From the NCBI GenBank assembly GCA_947456965.1, contig CANGTU010000028.1, positions 1 to 44,628 of the forward strand: DNA of 44,628 bases, read 5' to 3'. The translations under genes were made by a program, and so were the position numbers. This document shows, piece after piece, positions 1-8,287 of the stretch. Under the pieces are notes generated by a model. It was not told the DNA's origin. It searched no databases and was given only the letters and a program-made list of their open reading frames with translations. This DNA comes from Flavobacteriales bacterium (GTDB lineage: Bacteria > Bacteroidota > Bacteroidia > Flavobacteriales_D > Sanyastnellaceae). Positions within the stretch are counted from its first letter, which is position 1, and every line of letters begins with the position of its first letter.

Positions 1-294
1 ATCGCGATGCGGAATGTCCGTGGCATCTATTGCTTCGTAGGTAATCTGTTCTGTTAGTCCTTGCGCGCGGTGCAAAGGTGCGGCAATGGATTCCGGGTTT
101 TCCAGATCACTGCACACTACCTGATGGCCGTAATGCGCCGCCAGCGAGCTCAGTCCGCCTTCCCGTCCACCCACTTCGAGCACGCGCAGAGGACCTTGTT
201 GAGCGAGTACCGGTTCCCAAAGTTCAAGTGCCCTTGACCAGTTGACTACATCCCATCGGAAGGCCGCGCGCAGCATATCCCGGTCTGATTTCAT
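1..294 (-). CDS. Class I SAM-dependent methyltransferase (C-terminus cut by window edge)
   Basis: Only the first 98 codons are present; the gene runs off the left edge. After about 30 residues there is an LEVGGREGG stretch, which matches motif I (the glycine-rich SAM-binding loop) of Rossmann-fold methyltransferases. It is followed by an alternating hydrophobic segment ending VVCSDLE, consistent with strand beta-2 and its acidic residue that contacts the SAM ribose. No signal peptide is visible, so it should be cytoplasmic. The substrate cannot be read from this fragment. The ATG at 294 is supported by a TAnnTTTG-like box five bases upstream. It is divergent from the aminotransferase that starts at 449. 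Confidence 0.7.
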   Translation of the reverse strand, partial: MKSDRDMLRAAFRWDVVNWSRALELWEPVLAQQGPLRVLEVGGREGGLSSLAAHYGHQVVCSDLENPESIAAPLHRAQGLTEQITYEAIDATDIPHRD

Positions 295-299
295 TGCTG

Positions 300-307
300 C
301 AAATATG
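300..307 (-). promoter_or_regulatory. Putative -7 box of the methyltransferase gene
   Basis: CATATTTG on the minus strand, one mismatch to TAnnTTTG, ending five bases before the ATG at 294. No clear -33 TTG was found. Confidence 0.35.
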
Positions 308-436
308 GCGACTCACTTTCAGTGAGGCGTGCTCCTTTTTTCCATGTGTTTTGGTGCTAAGTCGGCATGACCACGTTGCTGTCACATGGCCTCGTCTGTC
401 GCGCTTTCCGCTCTCCTCCCTTCCCCTTTCTCCTCC

Positions 437-444
437 CATCTTTG
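437..444 (+). promoter_or_regulatory. Putative -7 box of the aminotransferase gene
   Basis: CATCTTTG, one mismatch to TAnnTTTG, ending four bases before the ATG at 449. It supports that start over the upstream in-frame ATG at 386, which would lie ahead of the promoter. Confidence 0.4.
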
Positions 445-448
445 CGGC

Positions 449-1639
449 ATGAAATCCTCTTCGGTGTTTTTCGACCATCATTTGGCGCAAACGACCATGT
501 TTCCTTTTGCACTTGAAATAGTGCGGGCAGAAGGCGTGTGGTTGTTCGGCCCAAACGGTGAGAAGTACTTGGATCTTGTGAGTGGAGTGGGAGTAAGCAA
601 CCTCGGACACGGTCATCCGCATATTCGGCAAGCAATCCATGAGCAGGTGGACAAGCACCTGCACGTCATGGTCTATGGGGAATATGTTCAGGAGTCGCAG
701 CGCAGCGCGGCCCTTGAGCTCACGGCCTGGCTGCCGGATCCGCTGGATACCTGCTATTTTGTGAATTCAGGGACAGAGGCCATCGAGGCGGCGCTCAAGC
801 TCGCACGCAGGGCTACGGGCAGATCACGGCTGGTGAGTTGCACAGGTGCCTATCATGGCAATACCCTCGGCTCCATGTCCGTCAGCTTCAATGAAACGAA
901 GAAGGCTCCTTTCCGCCCCCTGATTCCGGATGTGCACTTCATGCGATTCAATACGCCGGAAGATCTTCATTTGATTGACGAGCGTACAGCCGGGGTGGTA
1001 GTGGAGACCATCCAGGGCGATGCAGGAGTGCGCATTCCTGATGCGGAGTGGATGCATGCCCTGCGCAGGCGGTGTGATGAGGTGGGTGCGTTGCTTATCC
1101 TCGACGAGATTCAGTGCGGAATGGGGCGATCGGGTACGATGTGGGCTTTTGAGCAGTTTGGCATTGTGCCGGATGCGCTTGTGCTGGGCAAAGCTCTGGC
1201 CGGCGGAATGCCAGTGGGATGCCTCGTGGCTGCGCGCAAGCATTTGGAGCTGTTCACCCATGATCCGATGCTCGGCCACATCAGCACGTTTGCCGGTCAC
1301 CCGGTGATTTGTGCAGCCGTGGCTGCCGCACTACAGGTATATCGGGCCGAGCAGGTGATCACGGGTATTGAGGAGCGGGGCAGGAGGGCAGCCGCACAAT
1401 TGCGCAAGCTGCCGGGAGTCCGGGAGGTGCGGCAGCGCGGTTATTATTTTGCCATTGACATGGAATCCGCTGAGCAGGTCCAGCAGATGGTTGAACATTG
1501 CATGCAGCAGGGCATCATCACCTTCTGGTTTCTATCCTGCCCCTGGTCATTCCGCATTGCGCCGCCGCTTACGTTGTCCGACGAAGAGTGGGAGTGGGCC
1601 ATGAAACGCTTGCAGGCATTTGTTCCATTTCCCGGGTGA
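449..1639 (+). CDS. PLP-dependent class III aminotransferase
   Basis: A 396-residue fold-type I aminotransferase of the acetylornithine/ornithine/4-aminobutyrate group. It should transfer an amino group between an omega-amino or similar donor and a 2-oxo acid. Visible family marks are the NSGTEAIEAALKLAR segment (cofactor phosphate loop), GAYHGNT, the LDEIQCGMGRSG segment with the Asp that contacts the PLP ring nitrogen, and LGKALAGGMP with the Schiff-base lysine near residue 248. Length is normal for the family. The ATG at 449 is preferred to 386 because the first 21 codons of the longer frame overlap the putative promoter. The 3' end overlaps the convergent gene ending at 1569 by 71 bases. 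The exact substrate is not determinable. Confidence 0.85.
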   Translation: MKSSSVFFDHHLAQTTMFPFALEIVRAEGVWLFGPNGEKYLDLVSGVGVSNLGHGHPHIRQAIHEQVDKHLHVMVYGEYVQESQRSAALELTAWLPDPLDTCYFVNSGTEAIEAALKLARRATGRSRLVSCTGAYHGNTLGSMSVSFNETKKAPFRPLIPDVHFMRFNTPEDLHLIDERTAGVVVETIQGDAGVRIPDAEWMHALRRRCDEVGALLILDEIQCGMGRSGTMWAFEQFGIVPDALVLGKALAGGMPVGCLVAARKHLELFTHDPMLGHISTFAGHPVICAAVAAALQVYRAEQVITGIEERGRRAAAQLRKLPGVREVRQRGYYFAIDMESAEQVQQMVEHCMQQGIITFWFLSCPWSFRIAPPLTLSDEEWEWAMKRLQAFVPFPG

Positions 1640-3233
1640 GGAGTCTGGCATAGTCACTGTCAGTGCCGCGCACCTTGGCCATGGCCATAGCTGTGAACCT
1701 CTGCTTCTGGTCCTGAGGCCATGCTCGAGGATCGGGATCGGCGATGAAGTAGAGGAGCCATTCATTCAGTCGGGCGCATTCTTCATAGGTCAGATCTTCC
1801 TCAAAGTGGAATCCATGAGTGGAGGTAAATGTGCTGTTCACCCAGGCATGTGCAGCCGATCGGTCGGCTCTGAAGCGGCGTGTGATAGCATGACTGACCC
1901 TTCGGCTCGCCTCACGCGTGGGCGTTCCTGAGGTTGGGTGCAGTTGCAGAACCACTTCATCATCCACCAGTTGTTCAAGGATACGGAGGGGTGTCCGGTG
2001 CAACGGGTTCTTGCGGATCCTTTCAGCTTCCCGCAAGGCCAGGCGGGCTAGTCGAGGTTGGCGCGGACGAAATCCGAGTCGGTAATAGAACCAGAATGCG
2101 CCGCTTTCGAGTCCTTCGGGATTGTCTTTTCCGAGTTGATAAGGTTCTGCCTGAAATACCACGGGGCCGTACACGTGATGATAGAGTCGCATGAGCTGAG
2201 CAAAGAACCAGGCGCTTTCTCCACCGCGAAAAGGTGGAAAGATGTTGATGCCAATCTTGGCCTGGGCACCCATGAGCCAGGCCCCGCCATAAGCATAGGG
2301 CAATCCGTTCTTAAACGCCATGAAGCCGATGTAGGCGTCGAGGGGGAGCCGGTGCTCGGGATCCATGCCGTAAAGCGCAATATGCAGTCCGCGTCCCATA
2401 TCGAACAGTTCTACATCGCGCGGATCGGCATAGGTCCCAGGATCGGTTTCCCTGCCCATGGAAGCGAGATGGTATCGCTTCACGGCGATGAGCTGGGTGC
2501 GCTCTTCCGCTGTAATGCTGACTTGCTGGCCCAGCGGCTGATTGATGATATCGGTGGGCTCCACCTTTCGGGTGAGCGCCTCCCGGTGGATGAAGAGTGG
2601 TCGATGCAGACCGCGTGTTTCCGATCTGGACAGCGCGGGCCTGTCGAGTCGCAACCGCGTGTACAGGCCGAGTTTCCCCCACAGCCAGGTGCGCAGGGCA
2701 CTGTCATTGACCTGCGTACAGGCCTGCCGGGCGATGAATGCAACTGGACCCTGCCTGCCGGCGAAGGTGTGCAGCCACTCTTCCACGGTAGGCTCATCGG
2801 ATGATTCGAAGTACTCACGCTCTGCCACCGGAAGCAAGTGCAACAGGATTTCCTGCTGTGTCGCTTCATCCGCATCCGAGTGATCCCAGGCCAGAAGCTG
2901 AGGTGCATGTCCGGCGAGCCACCGCAGGAGCTCGGGGCTGAAAGGAGCGCTCACCTCAGCTCCGGGCAAGCCTTCCGAGGCGATGAGCGGATGATGGCGT
3001 GATCCCGATCGCCGGATGACTTGCGCGCAATGCGCCAACGCTCGTTCAGCGGCGCCTGCAAAGTCAGCTGAGTGCGGATGGGCGCGCAGAAAGAGGAGGA
3101 TGTCTATGGTCTCCACCCATGCAGCGGGACGAAGGGTTTTGGTTGACCTGATCTTGCGAACCCATTGCTCCTTCAGGCGGATGGATTCCACGTCGAAGGC
3201 CGCCTTGATTGCAGCGATGGAGGAGGATGACAT
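1569..3233 (-). CDS. Conserved-looking protein of unknown function, 554 aa
   Basis: I do not recognise a named family. The protein has no signal peptide or membrane segment, so it is probably cytoplasmic. The central region (roughly residues 280-400) is rich in glycine and aromatic residues, with AFKNGLPYAYGGAWL, FPPFRGGESAWFF and FWFYYRLGFRP. The last resembles the C-terminal FYxxLGF signature of GNAT acetyltransferases, so a GNAT-like domain is possible but unproven. The N- and C-terminal parts are helical-looking and rich in Arg, Leu and Ala. The ATG at 3233 lies four bases after a TAnnTTTG-like box. The 3' end overlaps the convergent aminotransferase by 71 bases. The coding frame is real, since the opposite-strand frames are fragmentary. 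Confidence 0.7.
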   Translation of the reverse strand: MSSSSIAAIKAAFDVESIRLKEQWVRKIRSTKTLRPAAWVETIDILLFLRAHPHSADFAGAAERALAHCAQVIRRSGSRHHPLIASEGLPGAEVSAPFSPELLRWLAGHAPQLLAWDHSDADEATQQEILLHLLPVAEREYFESSDEPTVEEWLHTFAGRQGPVAFIARQACTQVNDSALRTWLWGKLGLYTRLRLDRPALSRSETRGLHRPLFIHREALTRKVEPTDIINQPLGQQVSITAEERTQLIAVKRYHLASMGRETDPGTYADPRDVELFDMGRGLHIALYGMDPEHRLPLDAYIGFMAFKNGLPYAYGGAWLMGAQAKIGINIFPPFRGGESAWFFAQLMRLYHHVYGPVVFQAEPYQLGKDNPEGLESGAFWFYYRLGFRPRQPRLARLALREAERIRKNPLHRTPLRILEQLVDDEVVLQLHPTSGTPTREASRRVSHAITRRFRADRSAAHAWVNSTFTSTHGFHFEEDLTYEECARLNEWLLYFIADPDPRAWPQDQKQRFTAMAMAKVRGTDSDYARLLTREMEQMPASVSWPTPTLRRTT

Positions 3234-3237
3234 GCTC

Positions 3238-3245
3238 CAAAGATG
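3238..3245 (-). promoter_or_regulatory. Putative -7 box of the 554-aa unknown gene
   Basis: CATCTTTG on the minus strand, ending four bases before the ATG at 3233. It has the same sequence and spacing as the box at 437-444. Confidence 0.4.
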
Positions 3246-3279
3246 GATGAAATCCGGGAACAGCAGATGGTCTCTGATC

Positions 3280-4374
3280 TCACGGACTCACCAGGTGGAT
3301 GCCCACCATGGCGTAAGGTGCGTGGCCGATGGTGTTTTCCATGGCATAGGGCTGGTCGCCGAAGAAACCTCGGAAGAAGTCGCGGTTATCGGGAAGGTCA
3401 TCGGTGTAGAACCTGAAATTGTAGCGCAAACCGGCCTGCACGGATATCCAGATAAAACCGCTGATGGATTGTTCCCATATCGCCCGAAAGCGAAGCTCAC
3501 TTCGGCGAAGCTCATGATGAAGAAAGGGCGTTTCCACCTGCGGCGTATTGGACAGCCTGTAGGTTCCACCCTCGAGCTCGTATCCGATGAAGAGCATGTG
3601 GCGAGGTGTGAAGGTTCTCCGGATGTGACCTCGCGCCGGAGCGAGCAGCTCTACTCCCCATTTGCGGCTGGGTGCCGTCCAGTTGAGCAGAAACACGGGC
3701 AGGTAATTCAGGTCGCCCGCCCGGTAAGAACGGCCCAGTCCGACACCGATCATCTTGCGGTCATTCTTTTTCCATCCCCAGATGAATGTGCCCGACAAGC
3801 GCGTGGTGTTCAGCGGTTGCCAGGTACTCAGCGCGTAGTTGCCATTCATTTCGGCCTGAGCCTGTGCGATGAAGAAGTGGACCTCATTGACGGGTTTGAA
3901 TACGGTAAGTAAGCCGGTGGTGGAGCGAAGCCCGCGGTGATTGAGCCAGCCCGCGAGCGGATCGCTGCTCTCCAGCGCATAGCGCTGTTCGAGGTAGCTG
4001 ATCCCCCCCTGAATGATGAGGCTATTGCGGGAGTATAGAGGAATGTTGAATCCAGCCCGGATGCCGTGAGAGGCGCGGATGTCAGCTTCAGATCCCGGCC
4101 GGCTGCCGAGTGTATCGGAGGTCAGGGTGTATGGTCCCTGTACGTCATAGCCCAGGGAGATCAGCTTCTGCGGGCTCAGGTCAAGCACCTTTGATGTGCA
4201 GTACCGTTTGGTTCCGCCATCGGAAAAATCGAGATTTTCGTAGATCGAGAAATCCTCTTCTTCCGGAACGGCGGTGGTATCGACCTGGGCGTGCAATGCC
4301 CCGGCTGACATGACCGCGCAGAACAGGGCTATCCATCGGGTTGATCTGATTCTTAAACCGCGTATGTTTTCCAT
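3280..4374 (-). CDS. Outer-membrane beta-barrel protein, DUF6268-like
   Basis: A 364-residue exported protein. The N-terminal signal peptide ends near SAGALHAQ (about residue 30). The mature part has a short acidic linker, then alternating amphipathic strands with many Tyr, Trp and Arg girdle residues up to a C-terminal strand, the pattern of an outer-membrane barrel. The LGRSYRAGDLNYLPVFLLNW and WGVELLAPA stretches recall DUF6268 outer-membrane proteins of Bacteroidota; this family link is from memory and tentative. It is last in a minus-strand series, 42 bases after the DUF2147 gene, with no box of its own, so it is probably co-transcribed. Ligand and function are unknown. Confidence 0.65.
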   Translation of the reverse strand: MENIRGLRIRSTRWIALFCAVMSAGALHAQVDTTAVPEEEDFSIYENLDFSDGGTKRYCTSKVLDLSPQKLISLGYDVQGPYTLTSDTLGSRPGSEADIRASHGIRAGFNIPLYSRNSLIIQGGISYLEQRYALESSDPLAGWLNHRGLRSTTGLLTVFKPVNEVHFFIAQAQAEMNGNYALSTWQPLNTTRLSGTFIWGWKKNDRKMIGVGLGRSYRAGDLNYLPVFLLNWTAPSRKWGVELLAPARGHIRRTFTPRHMLFIGYELEGGTYRLSNTPQVETPFLHHELRRSELRFRAIWEQSISGFIWISVQAGLRYNFRFYTDDLPDNRDFFRGFFGDQPYAMENTIGHAPYAMVGIHLVSP

Positions 4375-4416
4375 CCTGTATTCTTCGGGCTCGTTCTGCC
4401 GTGGCGGCTGCTGATT

Positions 4417-4881
4417 TTATCTCTTCACCAAATCAAGTCGTTTCCACACATCCGTGCGACCGAATGCCTCAATGCCGATGAATCCGCGAATGTCGAGTGT
4501 ATTGTTGTCGGTCATCTTGATCACGCAGTTGTACGTATTGCCATTTTCCGGATCGTAGATGGTTCCGCTGTCCCATTCGCCGGCTCCCTTGTATACGAAA
4601 TCCTTCAGCAGGCGGTAGCCCTTCAGGGGAGTAGTGCGCAAGGCGGCGTCGGGATTGTTTTTATCCACCTTGGGCAGGCTGGTGGCGGGGTCATTGGGTT
4701 CTTTGAGCCAAACAATTTTGCCGTAGTACTTGGAGCCCACTTTTTCGATTTTCACACGGGCCTTCCCATTGCTGGGTTCCCAAACTCCCACCAGCCGGTC
4801 TGCTTCGGCAACGGGAGCCTGGGCTGTTATGTTCATGCTGATTCCGCACAGGGCGATGAAGGAGAACAGAAGGTATTTCAT
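4417..4881 (-). CDS. DUF2147 family secreted protein
   Basis: A 154-residue protein with a signal peptide (MKYLLFSFIALCGISMNITAQ) and one DUF2147 domain. Family marks are the opening LVGVWEPSNGKARVKIEK, the GKIVWLKEP turn, the KGYRLLKDFVY segment, the GTIYDPENGNTYNCVIK core and the closing LDIRGFIGI-RTDVWKRL. These are small beta-rich periplasmic proteins of unknown biochemical role. Length matches the family. It sits 42 bases downstream of the lipoprotein gene and 42 bases upstream of the barrel-protein gene, so the three probably form one unit. Confidence 0.85.
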   Translation of the reverse strand: MKYLLFSFIALCGISMNITAQAPVAEADRLVGVWEPSNGKARVKIEKVGSKYYGKIVWLKEPNDPATSLPKVDKNNPDAALRTTPLKGYRLLKDFVYKGAGEWDSGTIYDPENGNTYNCVIKMTDNNTLDIRGFIGIEAFGRTDVWKRLDLVKR

Positions 4882-4923
4882 GGTATGTTGTTTTTGGACT
4901 TGTTACACAAGAACGGGGCCATC

Positions 4924-5421
4924 CTACCTGAGGTGAATCTTGAAGTGGAAGGTGCCGAAAATGCTGAAGCTGGTATCCGCATCTGCCGCAATATCCGCAT
5001 CGAGCAGGGCGTAGCAGATTCCTTCGCGGAATACTGCGCCGAGATCGGCTTCAGTGGCGGGTGTGAAAGCTGCCGACATACCCTGCGGAACGGGATTGAG
5101 CACACCTGCCTGTACCATGGGCGACTGATCGCCGGTGAATTGCAGGGTGAGGCTGTTCAGGTTGGCAAATGCCAGGCTATCCGCATTTAAGTCGGCTCCC
5201 ACGAGCTCAACGCGATCAATGTCTTCTCGCGTCTTGCCCAGCGAATCCAATATGCGCTGAATGTCCACGGCCAAAACAGCCTGTGCTGATTGCGGACCGC
5301 TGAACAGGGGCCCCTCAAACCGGAACTCGGCATCAGAGGCAGTGTATTCAACGACCTGGTCAGCGCTTCCACAACCGATGCCCAACAGGGCGATCAGCAC
5401 CAGGAGGAATGGTCTTTTCAT
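4924..5421 (-). CDS. Small lipoprotein of unknown function
   Basis: A 165-residue protein with a short hydrophobic signal ending in LLGIGC, a lipobox; Cys17 would be lipidated. The mature part contains a pattern like ILDSLGKTREDIDRVELVGADL followed by short hydrophobic strands, ending FGTFHFKIHLR. It therefore looks beta-rich and membrane-anchored. I do not recognise a family. A near-consensus -7 box (5426-5433) sits four bases upstream of the ATG, so it may have its own promoter even though the mannosidase gene ends only 44 bases upstream. Confidence 0.65.
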   Translation of the reverse strand: MKRPFLLVLIALLGIGCGSADQVVEYTASDAEFRFEGPLFSGPQSAQAVLAVDIQRILDSLGKTREDIDRVELVGADLNADSLAFANLNSLTLQFTGDQSPMVQAGVLNPVPQGMSAAFTPATEADLGAVFREGICYALLDADIAADADTSFSIFGTFHFKIHLR

Positions 5422-5425
5422 GTTC

Positions 5426-5433
5426 CAATATTA
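5426..5433 (-). promoter_or_regulatory. Putative -7 box of the small lipoprotein gene
   Basis: TAATATTG on the minus strand, one mismatch to TAnnTTTG, ending four bases before the ATG at 5421. Confidence 0.4.
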
Positions 5434-5465
5434 GGACATTTCAGGCGGATCAGGCATTCTCCTTT

Positions 5466-8279
5466 TTAGCGGATGATGACCTCATCAGCAAAGATCCAGG
5501 GATGCCCGCCGGCTCCGAGGTGCCAATCGGGTATGCGATCGAAGGCCGGCATTGCCACGACCTTGAGATAGCGGCACGTGTGAGGCGCGTGGGAGTTGGG
5601 TGCCGCCATAAAATCACGGGTAATCGCCTCCTCACTGTTCACCGGCTCATCGGTTACCAGTTCGCCAAAAGGCGACCATGCAACAGCGTCTCCGGATGTA
5701 AAAAAGGCAATCCTGGAGGGCATCCAGATCCAGGGCCGGGTATCCTGATAGCAGCCGAGGCCGAGTTCACGGATTGTTTCTTCCTGTCCGAGATCAATCA
5801 CAACCTCGAGGTTCTTCTTCCAGTATCCCTGCCATTGACCGGTCCGAAAATCCGCTGATCCGCGTATTTCATCCACCAGGGCATCGGCTCCTCCTCCGGT
5901 GTATTGCTGATCGAATCCGGAAGTGGAAATAACTTTTCGCTTATTGCTTCTTCTCACAAATCTGGCCTGCGACTGCAGTTCAGACTGGCCTTCATTCGAT
6001 GCCGTTATGGTCGCGCTTTTGCTCAGGTAAAAGGAAACAGGGGTGTTTTCCGGAAGGGAGCTGCCTTGCATCATGCCGCCGAAATTCACCGAATACCGGA
6101 TTTTCGCATCTGGAATGGCCGACGTGATGGTGATGAGCACACTGTCCGAAAATGAGGTTTGCGGTCCACTGATCACGGGCAATGGCAGTACCTCATAGGA
6201 AGGGTCTATGGGTTGGGCTGCCGCTTGTGGCCACTGCACGCTATTGCCCGACATGACACCTGTTACCTCCGCGCCAGCTATGATGGGATAGAAATCAAGC
6301 ATGGTGCATACAAACCAGGCTGACATCTGCCCGCAGTCTTCATTGCCACAAAGCCCATCCGGTGAGTTGTGATAGTATGTTGAACAGATTGTTTCCACGA
6401 TCTCTTTGTGCTTGGGTGATCCTGCATAAGCGTAGAGGAAAGGGACGTGATGACTGGGTTCGTTGCCGTGAGCGTATTGTCCGATGAGGCCTGTGATATC
6501 AGCCTGTTCTCTTCCGGTGGTAGAGGATGGTGCGGCATAGAGCGAATCGAGCCACAGGATGAGTGATTCTTTTCCGCCCAGCATCGAGGTGAATGCATCG
6601 AGTTGATGCGGAACAAACAGAGCGTATTGCCAGGCATTGGCTTCGGTATAGTTGAAGTCCACCTGAAACGGGTCGAATGGTTCGGAAAAGCCACCGTTGC
6701 GCCTCGCACGCATGAAGCGTGTGGAGGGATCATACAGATGTTTCCACGATTGTGACCTGCGGATGAATTCGGCGTAGATATCCAGCTCGCCCAGTTCTTT
6801 GGCAAACTGGGCGATGCACCAGTCATCATAGGCAAACTCGAGTGTCTTGGATACGCTTTCACTGACGAGATCACCGGGCACATATCCGTACCGGGCATAG
6901 AGTTTCTTTTCTTCTTGTGGACCGCGGGCTGAGGCCACCATGGCCTCAAGAGCCAGACGGGTGTCGAAGTCGCGTATTCCGCGCATCCAGGCATCATAGA
7001 TCACCGGTACGCTGTGGTAGCCGATCATGCAATATGTTTCATTGGCGGAGAGCTCCCACACAGGCAGTTCACCGCGCTCGCGATACATCCCGAGGAAAGT
7101 CCGGATCATGTCGCGGGTGCGCTCTGGCTCGAGCTTGCACATGAGTGGGTGGTAAGCCCGGAAGGTATCCCAAAGCGAGAATACTGTGTACCGGGTGTAG
7201 TCCAATGCGGTATGGACTTGCTGGTCCATGCCCCGGTAGCGCCTGTCCACATCGCTCCATGTATGAGGTACGGTGTAGCAATGATACAGCGCGGTGAAGA
7301 AGGTCTTACGCTGATCACTGCTCATGGTCTGCCGGGGCGCCGGACATCTGGCCAATGTGCTGTCCCAGGTCGCAGCCGCCTCGCGAGCATAGCGGTCAAA
7401 ATCTCTGTGCGGAGCCTCGGCATACAGGTTCTTCATAGCTCCTTGCTCATCCACTCCGCTGATACCTACGCGGATCACCAGCTGATTTTCCGGGGAAATT
7501 CCGGAAGGCGCAAAGAGGAGTGAAAAGGCCTGAATGTCCTCGAGGATGATCTTTCTTTTCCCGGTAGCAGGATCGGTGGTTTCAGTCCGCTGCATGAGCT
7601 GGTCCATGCCGCTGAACGGTCGGGAGAATACAGCATAGAAATAGCAGTGCTGCTCTTCAGCCCAGGCCTTGGATACGCGAAAGCCGGAAATGGCGGTATC
7701 TCCATAGGTGCGCACATCGTAGTACAGCAATTCATCACGGTGCATGAAGTCCAGGAAGAGCCGGCAGGTATCTCCTGGTGCCAGTGTGTAGCGATGGATC
7801 CCTACGCGCGTAGTGGTGGTGAGCTCGGCTCGAATGCCATAATCATCAAGCTGTACAGCGTAATATCCAGCATGCGCCACTTCGGAATCGTGGCGGAAGC
7901 GCGACTTCCATGCTTCATTCCAGGTGTCGGCCTGACGTGTTTTACCGCTGGTGGGCATGAAGAGAATATCCCCATAGTCGCTCACGCCCGTGCCTTGCAG
8001 ATGGGTATGGGAAAAGCCGTAGATGGCCGTGTCGGAATAATGATATCCGCCGCATCCGTCCCAGCCCTCGAGTCGGGTGTCCGGACTGAGTTGTACCATG
8101 CCGAACGGTGCTGTGGCACCCGGATAGGTATGACCATGCCCTCCGGTTCCGATGAAGGGATTGACCCACTGGGACAGCGGCTTTTCGGTGTATTTTTCAG
8201 CTACCGGTGTGGTGTTTCGGCATGCGGTGAGCAGCAGGAGCAAAGGGAACAGAAAGCGCATGGGCAACGATTTATTCAT
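5466..8279 (-). CDS. GH92 alpha-mannosidase lipoprotein
   Basis: A 937-residue glycoside hydrolase family 92 enzyme, a calcium-dependent exo-alpha-mannosidase family acting on mannans and high-mannose N-glycans. The signal ends in LLLTAC (Cys20), so it is a lipoprotein. Family marks in order: VNPFIGTGGHGHTYPGA near residue 40; GNEPSHH at 605-611, whose Glu is the family's general acid; and GNEDCGQMSAW at 645-655, which carries the Asp assigned to base catalysis. After the catalytic part there is a short beta domain of the chitobiase C-terminal type, then an F5/8 (discoidin-like) carbohydrate-binding domain to the end. An ATG six codons downstream (8261) is an alternative start. It begins 8 bases after the subtilisin gene stops, so the two are co-transcribed. 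Confidence 0.93.
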   Translation of the reverse strand: MNKSLPMRFLFPLLLLLTACRNTTPVAEKYTEKPLSQWVNPFIGTGGHGHTYPGATAPFGMVQLSPDTRLEGWDGCGGYHYSDTAIYGFSHTHLQGTGVSDYGDILFMPTSGKTRQADTWNEAWKSRFRHDSEVAHAGYYAVQLDDYGIRAELTTTTRVGIHRYTLAPGDTCRLFLDFMHRDELLYYDVRTYGDTAISGFRVSKAWAEEQHCYFYAVFSRPFSGMDQLMQRTETTDPATGKRKIILEDIQAFSLLFAPSGISPENQLVIRVGISGVDEQGAMKNLYAEAPHRDFDRYAREAAATWDSTLARCPAPRQTMSSDQRKTFFTALYHCYTVPHTWSDVDRRYRGMDQQVHTALDYTRYTVFSLWDTFRAYHPLMCKLEPERTRDMIRTFLGMYRERGELPVWELSANETYCMIGYHSVPVIYDAWMRGIRDFDTRLALEAMVASARGPQEEKKLYARYGYVPGDLVSESVSKTLEFAYDDWCIAQFAKELGELDIYAEFIRRSQSWKHLYDPSTRFMRARRNGGFSEPFDPFQVDFNYTEANAWQYALFVPHQLDAFTSMLGGKESLILWLDSLYAAPSSTTGREQADITGLIGQYAHGNEPSHHVPFLYAYAGSPKHKEIVETICSTYYHNSPDGLCGNEDCGQMSAWFVCTMLDFYPIIAGAEVTGVMSGNSVQWPQAAAQPIDPSYEVLPLPVISGPQTSFSDSVLITITSAIPDAKIRYSVNFGGMMQGSSLPENTPVSFYLSKSATITASNEGQSELQSQARFVRRSNKRKVISTSGFDQQYTGGGADALVDEIRGSADFRTGQWQGYWKKNLEVVIDLGQEETIRELGLGCYQDTRPWIWMPSRIAFFTSGDAVAWSPFGELVTDEPVNSEEAITRDFMAAPNSHAPHTCRYLKVVAMPAFDRIPDWHLGAGGHPWIFADEVIIR

Positions 8280-8287
8280 GCAGCATA

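Noticed and set aside
386-448. Upstream ATG at 386 as start of the aminotransferase
   Set aside because: The extra 21 residues are unlike the family N-terminus and the codons overlap the putative promoter box at 437-444.
2058-2804. A 248-codon plus-strand open frame
   Set aside because: It lies wholly antisense to the 554-residue gene, shows no domain, and has composition expected of a shadow frame in high-GC coding DNA.
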